Shown here: positions 24,940-38,559 of the stretch, piece after piece
Layout: the number at the start of each line of letters is the position of its first letter
How positions within the stretch are numbered: the stretch's first letter is position 1
Assembly (NCBI GenBank): GCA_013396915.1
Contig: VWZL01004595.1
Coordinates: 62,286 to 126,285, forward strand
Length of the DNA stretch: 64,000 nucleotides
Direction: 5' to 3'
DNA from: Stercorarius parasiticus
Lineage: Eukaryota; Chordata; Aves; Charadriiformes; Stercorariidae
Notes under the pieces: generated by a model
Database searches by the model: none
What the model saw: the letters and a program-made list of their open reading frames with translations, nothing else
What the model was told of the DNA's origin: nothing
Position numbers and translations under genes: made by a program

Positions 24940-25128
24940 AGTTTGGAATAGGCTGCCCAGGGAGGTGGTGGAGTCACCATCCCTGAATGTGTTTAAGAGT
25001 CGTTTAGATGTGGTGTTAGGGGATACGGTGTAGGGGAGAACTTTTAGAGTGGGGTTGATGGTTGGACTCGATGATCCCACGGGTCTTTTCCAACCTAAAT
25101 GATTCTATGATTCTATGATTCTATGATT
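24940..25128 (+). mobile_element. CR1 LINE, 5'-truncated, clean octamer tail
   Basis: It starts at GTTTGGAATAGGCTGCCCAG, continues with GTCGTTTAGATGTGGTGTTA and GGTTGGACTCGATGATCCC, and ends in TTTTCCAACC followed by three uninterrupted GATTCTAT units (25101-25128). The perfect tail suggests one of the youngest insertions in the window. It lies 220 bp from another copy of the same subfamily and orientation. Confidence 0.95.
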
Positions 25129-28047
25129 TAAGTTTGGAAAAGTGCAGAGGAGCAGAGTCCCGCAGCCGAAAGCATGTACATTAATGGTGAATGAACTTGA
25201 AGTGCACATTCCCCTGCTGTAGCGTGTGAATGTAGCGCATACATCTGTGTGTGCACCATGCGAGGCTGAGTCATCGGTATTACCCTTTTGCCAAGACACT
25301 GAGACTTTGAAAAAATAAGAAATGCATGTAAAAATACACCCATCGCTAGATCAAAAGGATGTGGCGATGGGGGAGCTGCGGGAAGGCGACAGTGATGCTC
25401 ATGTGCGTGGAATGGCTTTTGTGCGGGAGGAGATCAAATGGACGTGGACTGCCACTTGTAGAGAGGTAACATGAGGTGGAATGCCAGAGGTGGCATTTCC
25501 GAAGTGGCAAAAAGAGAAGGTAGAAAGGAATGATTTTTCATGGGTGTGCCTGCTAAAAGGTAGGTCTAGGGATGTCGAATGAAATAACAAGGCAGCAAGT
25601 TCAGAGCAAACAAGGGGGAGTACATTTTCCCCAGCACCATGTGTTGGGGTTGCACGACTCTGCACCCCTGGCTGCTCTGCCTGCCAGGGACCAAAATGGG
25701 CTCACAGAAGCCCTACAGAAAGTTATGGGTGAAAAGCCTTTTGAGATCTATTACTTACCAAGAAACAGTTATTTCTCACGGCTCAGGAATCCTCTAATTT
25801 TAGGTTGCCAGAAGCTGGTAAGGTCTGCCCGGGGAGGTCTCCCTGTACTCATGGTGTAAGCCTTACATCTGGCTCCAAGCAGCAGCAAAAATGAACTCAT
25901 GGTTTGGTTCAGTCCAGCCCTCCTTGTGTCTGTTGTTTTGCTGTGCTTTTAAATTAGTCTTTTCTAATATTTTTAGAAGCTTTTGAGGAGCCATTGCTGT
26001 AATGTAATTGCAATTAAAACCCAGAATTGAAAACTCTCATTTGGAGGAAGTAGGTCAGTTTGCACTTACTTGTCTTGAAGGGATTTTTTTTCTTTTTCAT
26101 GTCTTAGTTGTAGGCTGACTTACCATCTGCCTTTCCTTGGCAAAGCAAAGGAGCAGAAGATAAAATTTGTAAGATATAATTGGGCTAATATTAATCATTT
26201 CTTTCACGTGAGGTGAGTCACTGGCAATTACCCGTGACCATGTTTCTGAGTCCTCTTCACAGCCTTTATGGTAGACTTCAAGCTCGGAAAACCTTTCCAG
26301 TAAGAAAAATCCCAAATAAAAGGCTCGTGCTGACCTCGGAGGATGCCAAGATGCTTTATAATGGTGTGTGGAAGGGAGGGAGTTGGTTGCAGTGCAGCAG
26401 TTGGGTTTTGCACACTTGAGAAATCACGGGGTGAGCCCAGGCAGGACACGGGGACGGTGTCACCCTGGGGGATCATTGAGCAGGTTGGGCTGCCTCCTCG
26501 CTGCTCTCTTACACCAGGTATCAGTGAGATGAAGCAAAACAATTGCATATAATACATGGTGACTTCACCATACACGATTATTTGTCATAATTTTAGTGTA
26601 ACGAGTCTCCATAGTCAAAGAACATGTTAGCTCATAGACACTGTTTGTCAATCTATACACATGGTCAAGTTTGCTAATTTCCCCAGCTTTGCAAAGAATT
26701 TTCAGTAAAAAGGTTAAAAAATGCACATCTCGTGTAACATCCCAAAATCATTCTGGTTTTGGTCCAGCTCATTGAGTTTCTTTCCTTCCAGCAGCTGGAA
26801 ACTAAATTTCCCTGCACCTTCCCTCCTCTGTGAAGCAAGACCAGAGGAAAATGCTGCCTCTGACGTCAACGTGGTCCCTTGGATTAATGGCTAGCAATTG
26901 CTAACTCCCCCTTTTTTATATATGTAAGAAATCTGTATTTGAATCTAAGTTATCAAAAGAGAAAAAAAATGGAGAAGATGCTTCTTCCTTTGCTGTTGGT
27001 TGTTCCAGGCCTCCTGCCATAAGTTTGGGTTTTTTTCTGATTTTAATGCAAACTGTTCTTATTATAGCTTTCACTTTGAAATGGTTTCTTTGTTTAATCT
27101 GTGTGTGTGTGCGAGCGTGAGCTTTTAAAAGCTTGCAGATGGCTTTTCCTCACCTCAGCATTATAGCTAGCCAGTTTTATTTTGTTTTGGTTTGGATTTT
27201 GGCTGAAAAGTAAGGCCGGCAGCAGCAGAAGACTATTGCTCAGTCCAAGGAAAGGGGGAGATGGACCTTTGGAAGCAGATGGCAGCATGAAGAGGTTTCA
27301 GTAGCGGAGGATGAGAAAACAAATGCCACAGACTATTAAGACTTCATGAAATTAGGGGCTTATATAATTATTATATGCGCAGCTTAAAAGGAAGCAACAT
27401 ACTGTAAGTATAAATTCACCTTTGTTTTTTATCATCATTCTCTCTTGAGTTACAGGATTGTTACAGGATGCAACACTGAGTGTCTGTTATTTTTTGCTCT
27501 TTCTGAAGTCAACTAAAGCAGTTGACCGCAGCCCACTTTCCCTTTGCTTTCCCATGCATTTCATACCTACTGGACACTGCAGCCTGCCAAGTTGGTTGGT
27601 GATTAAGATTCAAGCAGGATAGTAAAGTTTACAAGCGTGAAGGCTGATAACACATAGTATGGTATTGGACGTATGGAAAAGTCTTGGTCTTTTTGGCTCA
27701 AGCTATAACAGCCATTTAAGCTCAATTCTTATTTCTATAGACCTATGCTTGTATTTTGACTGGTTTTATTTTGTTCAGAAATGACTGTTTAAGTTTGGGG
27801 TTGGGTGATGCCTTAATGAAATTACTTCTCTTTGACTGACAGCAAAAGGAAACAAGAAAAAAAAAAATAAATCAGTGACTTCTAACATGGTTTATGAGAT
27901 CTTGGAGAGGATATGTGTACCTCTACCTGAGTCAGACGAGCTGGTAAGGAAACCAAAAAATGACTGAAGCAGTGGGGAGTAATGGAGATAACACTTTTCA
28001 GTGAAAAGTCTTAAAATTATGGAGTTTATTCTGCTTAGTTTGTCAGA

Positions 28048-28077
28048 ATGAAGTGGTGATGATGAAGTGGTGATTGA
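28048..28077. repeat. 15-bp tandem duplication
   Basis: ATGAAGTGGTGATG occurs twice with a 15-bp period, then decays into ATGAACATGG. A simple local duplication in unique intron DNA. Confidence 0.8.
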
Positions 28078-28179
28078 TGAACATGGTAAAAGCCTTCGCC
28101 CATAGCCAGGTGCTATGGGGGTCTTCACTGCAGCAGAGAAAGGGGGAAAAGAAAGACCCAAAAGAGGGGAGGCTGCAGC

Positions 28180-28388
28180 CAGATAACTTGAGGTTGGATG
28201 TCAGAGCATGAGCCACCTCTGGAACAGCCTACACCCCATCTCTCTGTGTCTTCAGAAAAAGAAGCCTTAAGGGAATACAGGTTTTGAAGTTCAGTTGAGG
28301 GTCAGATGAGTGAAATGGTGTTGTCTGCGTTATGAGAGAGGTCAGATTAGGTGATCTAATGATCCTTTTTGACCTTAAAAGCTATTAC
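28180..28388 (+). mobile_element. Ancient CR1-like 3' end, sense
   Basis: GAGGTTGGATGTCAGAGCAT and CACCTCTGGAACAGCCTACA are followed by GGTCAGATTAGGTGATCTAA and TGATCCTTTTTGACCTTAAA. The ending is the old amniote CR1 3' end rather than the bird-type CCTTCCAACCC. It is degraded, and boundaries are approximate. Confidence 0.65.
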
Positions 28389-31054
28389 TGTGCTGTTATC
28401 CATTTCAGATATGGATAGCCTACGTCTGTTACACACAGTTTATAGTTATGATACTATTTGGCTAGAGGAAAAAATGTCAAAATTAATAAGTAGAATATAA
28501 GTTTTATGTCTTTGTTCCAGATTTCTTTGGGGAAATTTCCTGTGGTCTTCTATTTTTAATATAGATACAGGCTCTGGCTTTGGTGATTTGTCTTGCTTCC
28601 AGATAAAGCTTGTTGAAAGGAGCCTAGTGATTAATGGCAAGGACATTTTAAAATTCTTGGGAGATGGACTAGGGTTATTATTTTCATTCTTTGAGTTTTA
28701 CCATGTAATGCTTGCTGTCAGAAGATAAGCAGTATGTGACTTAATCATCACTTGGGGAGAAACCATTAGTGACAAATCCAGGTACCACAGGTGATCATGT
28801 AGATGACTGAGTAAATAGTGTTCTTCTTTCTGTACCAGCGTATTACCCAAATATCGTGGTGTTGAGTTTGGTTGCTAGAAGTAGAATTAATTTTTGCAAG
28901 GTTTTGTATATTAGGAGGAGAGCAAAACCGCATAGGAAGCAGATGGCAGAAGCAGGAACAGTATAGTCCTGGTTTTCAGAGGAAGAAATGAGTTTGGTTG
29001 GACACTCAAGCCCTTGAAGTGAGGTGGGGACTTAGCAAAGCAAAATAGACATGAATGGGCACATTGAAAGGTGATTCAACTTCGAATAAAGGTTTTGTAA
29101 GAGTCATAGAGTCAATGTAAACTTGAATTTTGTTTGTGTTCTGCAAAGGGATAATTTAAAACATATTCCAAAATTAAAGTTTTATTAAAATGCAGATAAG
29201 GATTAGAGTGTGTGAAAGTAATTTAGGGCTGGGTACATGACAGGGATATTGCAATTATTCTAAAACAAACTTAATAAATGCAGTGTATCTAGAGTTAAGG
29301 TTAACCTTAAAAGAAATCAAACATGTTAAGGAATGGAAATGCACAATCAGTTCACCAAAAGAATCTTCACTCTGTTCTGTACTGAGGTCATGTAATATCT
29401 ATATAATTATGGTGAGTGAATAATAGGGTTTTACTCTTTTTTCAAGTCCTGGAACAGATTAAATTGGTCTTCTAAATGATGTTTTCCTCTTAAGTTGTGC
29501 CTGCAGGGTGAAGATATGGTTAGAATAGGGCCTGAAGAAGGTTGCTACCAACCCATTTTCAATTGATTTTAGCTCATAGAATGACAAATGACCCTATTTG
29601 TGAGTTCTCAGAAAATACTGTCTGAACTTTCTGTTGTACAAGGAAGGTGTGTTATATTGTGTGTAGTTTAGGCTTTGCTTTTAGTGTAGGACTCAAACTA
29701 CTCTTCATCAGCGAAACTAAGTGGCACTTCTGCAGTGAAAGATGTATAAAATGTTAAAATTTGATGTGAAAAGTGACTCGGGGAACCTTTGAACCTGAGA
29801 GAAATGTTATGGCCAGAATTGCCAAGGGAATGGAATGCAACTGGGTATTTGCCCAAATGTGATATTAAATTGAATCCCGCAGTGGGGCTCAAAAGGGAGA
29901 AGGCAGAAAGAAGATTGGAATCAAGAACCGGTCAGAGAAATTCAGTGATTCGCTTCTATTTTGAATAGAAAACCAATCTAGGGCATACGTTCTGTAAGGA
30001 GACTTTCTCATGTTACTGAGCTTGTGCGAATCGATCCCCCTGGTAGACTCTGAGGTCTGTGAGTTGTGGTACTGGCCCAGATGAAGGGGCCATTGGTGAA
30101 TCTGCCATGAAAAATGCAGGTCCGGTGGTACATCCAGGGTCTGACTCATGCCAGGACACGTGGAAAATGAATGTCTCACTGGTGGGACTGTCACTGTTTT
30201 ACTGGAGCTGTGGCTGGAAATAAAGCACCTTTCCTTGGGACCAAGGGGGATTTTGGCTTGGTGTAAGGCTGCTTTGGTGGATTTAGAGGCAGCAAGGCAC
30301 TTCACAACCCTCCTGTAAGAGCAGCAACAGCACAGGATGCCGAGTCCACCATATGTTCATGTTTAATAGCAGTTTATAAGTCTGTGAATTTTGCCTACGG
30401 GATGTCTAAAGACTCTGGGGTCATGTAAATTGAAACAATGCAAAGTTTATTGTGCATTTAACTTAATTTAAATACCTAGAAACAAGCACAAGGGGATTCT
30501 TACCAGTTGCATTATTGGTTTTAATAAATACTGTTGTAATTGAATGTGATTTAATAAAAAGAGTTTATTTCCAGCCTTTTGGAGTACAGTGCGACTCCCT
30601 GAGGGGAAGACAACAGAAGGGGGTTAATCAGAATAACTTTTATTTTAACTTGATCAGTATTACTGAGACACTCTGAGAAGCAGGTGGGTGTTCGGTTTCA
30701 TTCACGCCGACTACGAACCGAGTGTTTAATCTTGGTGGTGGTGAAAAGGTCTGCACCAAGGTATCTGCTTCACTCTGCAAGTGCCCTGTGAAGTGACCAC
30801 TGAGAGAAGGGAGGAGGCTACTTCACTTGTTGACCAATACCATGGTCTTTTTCATAGGAATTAATTGAGGAGAGTGGTGACTCTTCCAGTTGACCCTACT
30901 GGCTTTCAGAGCTCAGCGGAAGCTGTCTGCATGGCTGTGTGTCTATGGCTTTGCCTGTCAGTCATCCTCTTTCTGTTTTATTCAGCTCAGCGCAGTTTTT
31001 GATCTGCCATAACCTAATATGATCTCATCTAACATAATCTATTTGTCTTCAAAA

Positions 31055-31118
31055 TCCCTGTTGAAGTTAGTGGCAAGGTTAGTATTAATTTCAATAAACC
31101 TAGGATTTCACCCAGTAC
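31055..31118. repeat. Old interspersed motif, 'AAGTCAATGGCAAAACTCCC' type
   Basis: GTTGAAGTTAGTGGCAAGG, then TATTAATTTCAATAAACC and AGGATTTCACCC, follows without gaps the order of an old amniote repeat I recall (aagtcaatgg..., ...gacttcaatgg, ...ggatttcaccc). It also aligns without gaps over 48 bp to 52335-52382 at roughly 60% identity. Confidence 0.5.
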
Positions 31119-32308
31119 AGATATCTGCACCTAAACACCTGCAGAGCCACCATTTCTGTTCAAATCACAGTCACATTAATCCTACAGCATTTAAATACAT
31201 GCAAAAATTAACATTGTTAAAAATTCTCTTCCTGTTTATGGATTCCCAGGCAGATTATAAACCTGGAGACACGTGTGCGATTCCTGTGTGTTGTTTTAAT
31301 AGCAAATTCCTTAAAGCCATCATCAGATTCAGCAAATCTGTATTGCATTACTTTTACCCAGCTTGTTTTATTAAAAACACCTGGGTGAAGCTAACAGTTA
31401 TCTGGCACCAATTTGATATTCAGCATCTAAAAAATATCCACTTATTTACGTAGTATTTAGGGATCAAAACAAAGGCTTTCAGCATAGTGTCACCCTGAGG
31501 AAATCTTTTTTTAAGGCATGACTGAAATGTCACTAATAAATTTTGTCTCTTTGAGATGCCACCAGGTAAGTAAAAGGGGTCTTTGGCACAGTATTTGATA
31601 TATCATTCTGCTTTAAATGTTAAACTGGAATCTTTATTTCGTTTAAAACAGAGTAGTTGCATCAGAGATGGCTTTCATGTTCCATATTATCACTTGGACC
31701 CTGTATGCCTGTTGCAGGGTCACGACAAGAAATTGGATCCCTAAATTTGGGGTAAGATCAGGAGAGATCTTTTAGTTCTGGGGCTATTGTAATATTACCT
31801 TTTGCTCAGCTTTGGAAAGCAGTGTGTATGGTTTGTAAAGTGTAACAGTAATTTCTTCTTTGATGAGGGCTCCAATTACAGTGATTTTATCTGATGATGT
31901 TTGATTGTGTAATCTTTAGAAAACCATTTAGACATGCTGAAGCATTAGCACCAGGTGTACGGTACCATGAAATCTGTTACAAAACAGCTGTTAGTGGCGC
32001 ATTTGCCAAGTATCTCTAAATAATTGAAAGACACAGTTAAGAAAACACTTGTTATTTATGCAGTATCACCTTGCGAGTGCTGTGTGCGGTAGCACAGCAG
32101 GAGTTGTGTAACCATCTTGCTGAAACTTCAGTCAGAAGTCTAATACTCTCATAGGTAGGAAATTTTGGCATTTTCTAATAATTGTAATAACATAAGTCAC
32201 TGGATCTGATAACAATATTTCTTGGAGTTTGATCACCACTGAAATGGAGCCTGTGAAAGAGGTTATTTTGGGGTCACTGAAGCATGTGATCCTGATGGCA
32301 GAGGTGGC

Positions 32309-32348
32309 AATCAATGATATAATAGTATAATCAATGATATAATACTAC
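32309..32348. repeat. 20-bp AT-rich tandem duplication
   Basis: TCAATGATATAATAGTATAA at 32311 is repeated at 32331 as TCAATGATATAATACTACAT. It begins an AT-rich stretch to 32405 with further AATCAAT and ATAATAAT fragments; a related AT-rich patch follows at 32594-32650 (TTTGATAATAA twice). Confidence 0.8.
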
Positions 32349-35300
32349 ATCAGAGATAATAATCAATAAAGCGATAATCAATGTTATAATAATAAATGAT
32401 ATCATAATGGTAGTTATGAGAAGCGTGTCCGAGCTACCAGTCTCCCATAACCTGTGAGGTCTGGGAGGTGCCCTTGTGCTATTGTCCTCCTTTGTGTGCA
32501 CTGACAACGAACAAACAACCCAACAGCTGAAAAGCTTCTTAAAAAAACCAAAATTTGATCCAAGATCTGAAAACGCTGCAGAACATGAATAGGATAATAT
32601 TTGATAATAATTTGACGTTAACTTAATAATTTGATAATAACTTAATAAATGTTGTCCTTTGACAAAGCTCTTACCCCTTAGATGGCCTGTGAATACTGTA
32701 TTATCCCAGAATGAAAATGAGATCCAAGATAAAACCAAAGAAACAGGCTCTAATAACGCTAAAGAGTGTCTGCAGATTTCCCTGTCTGGGCCAGCTTCTT
32801 TGTATCTGCCTCCCTCAGTGAGTCCACGTCGGTTTATATTTCATCAGATGATAGAAAGTTTAGTCCTTACCACAATCTCCCTCTCATTTCTCTCCTATCA
32901 TTTATTATTTAACCCTCTAAAACACTTTATGCCTTGCAAGGTGTCATAAAAAATAAAGTTGATGGGTATAAATATTGTATTATGAAGTTTCTACATTTGT
33001 GACCTGGTTTTTGTTGCCCAACGCTAAGATACTAAATATTAGTTTAGGTTTCGTACCTGTTTGGTGTAGAATTATGTATGCTTAAATTCAACTATACGCC
33101 CAATGAAGTTAAAACTCTCAGTGTATGACTATGTTGTGCTGTGCATTAGTGTGTATCACAAGCTGGACAGACCTTTTGTTTGTAAGTGGTTATTTCCTGT
33201 GGCATCAGAAATTCTCCAGCGTGCTGAGATTTTAAATTTAAGAAGAAAAAAATAATCATATAGCTGAAAAGGTAGTTTTACAGAAACCCTCCACTTGGAT
33301 TCATAGCTTTCAGTGGCAGTAAGCACTGTATATAAAACTTGGCTTTTCTGTTTCAGTTAGTTAAAAGAATAGTAGAAATAAAGCGTGAAATAACCTCAAT
33401 TTGAGTAAAGTTTGTCCATTTCTTCTGGATGTCAGTTTTTATCAGGTTTGATCCCCAAACTGATAGATTTATAATGTTTTCTTTATGGTGTTTTACTGAG
33501 GTGTGGAGACCCGATGCAGCCCCATGATTTCTGTCTTGTGCATACGCTGCACATCTTGAATATGGAAATATTTCATCCCTCTGCTTTTACAGCAAGGGTG
33601 AGGTGACCAGCATCAGTAAGAGAGAAGGTCCCCATGATTGACATTAAACATGGTCGAGGCTGTACGGGGACCTCTGTTATCTAAAGTGCCAGGTAGACAG
33701 AACTATGTATTTAAAAATGAAAGCATAAAATGGATTATACTGGAAAAGAGTGGCATGTAGGAGAGGGAGTAGAAAGTAGAGATTACTTTAGGTACTTGGA
33801 ATGAATCTTTCATCAGAGCCCTGGAATGAAAGTCCAAAGATTTAAAAGGTAGTGTGGATTGAGGCCAGTAACAACAGTTTATCAGTTTTAGTGGGCTTAA
33901 ATTAATCTTAATGCAGACAGAGAATTTCCAATAAATTACTCTTAAAAAAAGAAAAAAAAATGAGTACTGTGGCTCACTTTGTGTAAGATATATAATAGGA
34001 AGGAAAGCATTTCTCCTGATAAGATAGCAAATATAGAATAATCCTGAAGATACCTTTGTGCATAGTGCTTTGGTTAAGCAGCCTAAATATTTATGGAATT
34101 CACAGGCAGTGGGACTTCTGTGCTACTTTATTTCATGATGAATGATGTCTAAGTCATCAAAAGAAGCACATTAAATGAGGGAGTTTTTTTACAAAATTAA
34201 TTAGACTTGTTAAGTGACCCCAGGTTCCATTCACGCCATTCATGGGGTGGGTCTGAGTGACCAGAGTGGGATGATTTGCCAGAGAATACTCTTTCTCAGA
34301 GGAAAATATCTTAAATGGAAGTCAAAAAAACACCCTGGTCTTATGATCCTTTGTGAAATCCCTTCCCACAGGACAATGTTGTGTAGGTCTTTGAAAGCTG
34401 TATTTTCCCGCAGGAGAATTCCCCACCGTGCAGCGTATGCACAAGGATTTGGGAGATGGCAGTAGAGATGGTTTTGAATGTCTTAGTTCCTCCCTGTCTT
34501 CTCCAGCATTGATGAATGGGAGAAGCAATCAAAAAATGAGTTTAAAAAAAATTAAATCTTTCTGATAGATTTCCCCCAAACCTCTTTTTGTTGTTCTCAG
34601 AAAGGCCTGGTTTTGTCCAGGCTGTTTTCACTCCTGGTGAGCAGTCCCAGTTTTCACCAACAGTGATGCTGAAAGTGTTGGTCTTGGTATTTGCAATACC
34701 TGCAGTTGAAGGGGATAGTTTGTGGGTCAGAGGTGCTGCAATCAGGTTGTTTTCAAACCTAGTCAGAAATTGCAAACTGGGGACATCTAGCCAAGGCTTG
34801 CAGGCTTTCATAAGGGTAACATAACTCAGGGAGGTCAGGGAAGTCTTCTTCTTTCCCGTACGTCAAGCTTCCTTTCTGCATCCTTGTTGGGAGACCATAA
34901 GCTTTGAGAAATGTTGCTGGAAGCACTCACCTCTTATTTTTTCTCCCAACCTGGAGATCGTTTCGTCTAGAAAGCTCCTTTCATTTGTACATATTCTCTT
35001 TATCTTATTAATATTTCAGGAGAATCTCTGCAAAAGAAAGGAGCTTTTTAGCTGAAAAGCATTCCTTGCTCTTCTGAACTGCGCGCTGTCATCCTGTTGT
35101 CTGAACTGTAATTGTTCAGCATCACCGGTGCTTAGGGAGCAAATTGTACGCTCAGTATCCTCCGAGTTGTGGATCCTTTCTCTCCATTCCCCAATAGCTC
35201 AAGGTTATCAGCTTTTCTGATGCAGTTGATTATTGACTACAGCAGAGACCAACATTTCAAAGCCACATTGTCCACAAGATCTGTAGGATGACAGAGCGCA

Positions 35301-37908
35301 TTATTTTGTGGTCGTCTTATTTTTGCTAAAATATCCATGCGATACAGTGTGTGTGTTGGCGTATCTGTGTCTCTCAGGACTTTCTATTAAGGGAAAAAAT
35401 GTGGAAGAGCCAAAAAGAGGGACTGAATATCTGGCATGGTTTCTCTTGAGATTTCCTCCTCTTCTATTAACCTTTCCACCACAACCACTTTTGTATTTCT
35501 GGTCTTAATTAGAATTTCGAGTGGAGCTATGGAAGGAGCGTATCTATCCCCCAGTTGATTCCTCCATCTGATTTGGCATCCAGAAATATGTTTCTTAGGA
35601 ATTAATTATAATTGCTTTTGATGGAAAGCCAACTTTTTTCATGTGTTAACTGTTAATTCTTAGCTCGTTTAACATGTGATTAAGTAATGATGATAAGCTT
35701 GAATGCAGGCTTTCTATATGTTTGTGATTTGCGTGGTTGTGTTTTGTGCTTCAGGCTTTATGTGGCGAGTTGGCTATGGCATGTTAGTGGTCAGCATGGA
35801 GACGCATGCTTTGGAGGGGCAAGAAGACAAGAAGGTACCTAGAGAGGCTCTTGAAGTTGGAGGAGCTGAGGGGTGGATTAATGAAAGGTTAAAATTACTA
35901 TTTTTTGGACTGTATGGCTAGTTTTTAGTTTGCTCTGTAGCATGCCTCTCCCCAGCTCTATTAGGGTTAGAGAAGTGAAGTGCGTTGCTGTGGTTTCTTC
36001 TTTTTTCTCTTCAATAAAGTCTCACTTCTCGACAGCTATGTGCGGCTGAGGTAGGGATGCAAGCATCTTGTTTCTCCTGAGGTTTCTCTGTCCTAAGGAC
36101 TATGCAACCAGCTTGTGGGTCGGAGAGAGAGGCTGTAGCCTCTGCTTTGAGAACTCATCATGAGAGGCTCCGAGAGCTGTGGATCTTTTGTTATTCTGCT
36201 TTTTTCTATATATCTTTTTGGTATGCCTGTTACTCCAGTTTCTAAGAGTAACTCCTCATGCCGGTATCCATGTTTTTAATGTTTGTCCTTCTCATGACAG
36301 CCAAAGATGTCACACAAGTTCTTCAAGACAGGTTAAAACATCTTTTAGACACTTTATGCTGCTGGAATTGTTTGTGACTGTCAGGAAAAAGCTTTTACTG
36401 TGTGATTTTATACTGAAAACTGACTTTGTAAAAAGAGACTTGTAGCTGTCCAAGCACATTTCTTTGTCAAATTCACTGAGCTTACAAGTGGGGAAGCGCT
36501 TTTCCTCCTGCCAACTTTAAAACCCATCCCAATGCCAATCAATAAGTGGATTGTTTTCAGTTGAGACAGGCAGTTTGACAAAGTCATGATGGTCGTGAGT
36601 AAAGAATACAAAGGCTTTTCTTTAGCTCAGTGAGTGGAGTTGCATATAGGCTATACCTCTGAGAAGGTGGGATCCCCCGCAGCCTCATCATAAATGGGCA
36701 AAAAGTAAGTAGTAGATGTCCTCTTAATGTCAAACACTCATTTGTGCTATTAATTTGGGCCATGGGATTTTTAGAAGCACCTTGTACCAACAAGAAATAT
36801 GGGAGTCCCAGAAATGCTGTGTGGGTAAGTGCTTTGTGCAGGTATAAATTGCAGGTCATTAGGAGGAGCTGCTGCTGGGAGGCAGGCAGTGAAGGCGAAA
36901 CACTGCACACCTCCGGAGCGACTCTGACAGGCAATCATTTGCAAAAAGCTCCAGCACAACCGTACAGCTACAATTCATCCGGCGTTTGGAGAGGGGTAGT
37001 CAACAGGGGTTGAGGAATCGTCACGTTGAGTCCATCTTTTGGATCCAACGTGATTTCTTTTCAGCTAGGCGTAAAGCTATCCCATTTATCTCCCAGACAC
37101 TAAGCAGCCAAAGGAAGAGCCAGTACATAAAGAAGTGCCTTAAATGAGTAGTGAAATAAAAGAGCTTTTTAGACTTGCTTAGAAACTTCCAGGGAAGATG
37201 TGAAGTCAAGGACACTTCTGGTTTGCATTCTATGATCAGCCCTGTCAAAAAGGAGTGAAAATAATGGATTTTGAATGAAATAAGTATGAATTCTATAAAC
37301 TTCATCCTCTCATGGGGAAATGCTCTCTACAGTGCCTGGGACCACCCTCAGCTTTCACCCTGACCTGAGAGCTCCTGAACTCAAGCTAGGGGTAAAGATA
37401 TAGAGGAGAGGTTTTTTGCCTCACGTTGCTGTGGTTTTGTGCCTGGGTTTTACTTTGGTAAGATGAACTGATTGTCTTTATCAACTTTCAACCTTCCCTG
37501 GCAAGAAGTGTGCTCTCTGTGGAAGGAGGCATGGCCTAGGATGGACTGGTGTGTTATGGAGTGCTACCAGCCAGAACAGGTGGTGAGATAGCCGGGAGTT
37601 TGGTGTGGGCTTTCGATCAAGCTGAAAAGTTGAGTGAAGAGCTGGTACATGTTAGATAATGTATGAAAATAGCCATATTCCATGAGACCAAACTCAAAGA
37701 TGTTTTACCATGGCTGCTAGCACATACACATACACAGCACATCCATGTGTACGGCGGAGGTCTTCTGGAGTCTGTACCTATAAATAGTGGGGCAAGTATC
37801 ATGTTGCAGGAAGGGTTATGATTTTGAGAATATTTGTGCTTTTATAATGTTGTTTTAGAGTTGGTTAGGAAGCCGTAAAAAATCACTGGAACCTGGATGG
37901 GGCTAATT

Positions 37909-38050
37909 CATTCAAGGCCAGGCTTGATGAGGCTCTGAGCAATCTGGTCTAGTTAAAGATGCCCCTGCTTCCTGCAGGGGGGTTGGACTAGAGGACCTTT
38001 AAAGGTCCCTTCCAACCCAACACATTCTGTGATTCTACGATTCTATGATT
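37909..38050 (+). mobile_element. CR1 LINE, 5'-truncated 3' end
   Basis: About 140 bp: GGCCAGGCTTGATGAGGCTC, CAATCTGGTCTAGTTAAAG, GGGGGGTTGGACTAGAGGAC, GGTCCCTTCCAACCCAACAC and a tail of three octamers with single changes (38024-38050). Sense orientation. Confidence 0.94.
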
Positions 38051-38559
38051 AATTGCCAAATCCCATTAAACAGAGGTGGATTGATTTTTCTGATTGGCAA
38101 CCTGAACTAACTCGGCGTTTGCATAACTTTGCAGGTTATCTTCAAGGAGGTGAGAAAGGGAATTGAAAACATCCTTTTTTTTCCTGAGTTTAGACATTTG
38201 TTGTTTTGTATCTGTGTGCAGCAGGTTAGCAGAGGAAGGGCTGTGCTTGCTTCCTTCTGCCCGTAATGGAGACGGCATCCCTGTTCCACCTTCAGGGCCC
38301 CTCGAAGTCGGGCTCTGGGGAGCGATTGTCAAGCCTCCTGGCAATTGCTGTATCTCCTGTGCACACACTGTTAGGCTTCCTCATTTGCACGTGCGCTACT
38401 GGTTTATTTATTGCTGTGTAATTGCTTGCTGTGTTTGTACTGTTTTTCAAAGCCCACGTAAATGATCCTGCTCGACTCAATCTACTACGGTAAATACCTG
38501 TTCCAGTGTATTGTCTCTCACCTTGAATGTCCTTTTTCACTGAAGCAATTTGATTCCTT

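Larger units (their letters stand above)
25129..37908. other. Gene-free intron DNA, mostly unique
   Basis: A 12.8-kb stretch with only small features: a GT-rich patch at 27101-27113, an ancient CR1 end at 28180, the old motif at 31055 and AT-rich tandem patches at 32.3-32.65 kb. The long unique AT-rich parts (28.4-29.7, 30.4-30.6 and 33.0-34.2 kb) would be the places to look for conserved noncoding elements; sequence alone cannot show conservation. Confidence 0.55.

Noticed and set aside
31019..31453. 144-codon + strand frame
   Set aside because: Its early part lies over an old interspersed motif, and no protein domain is visible.
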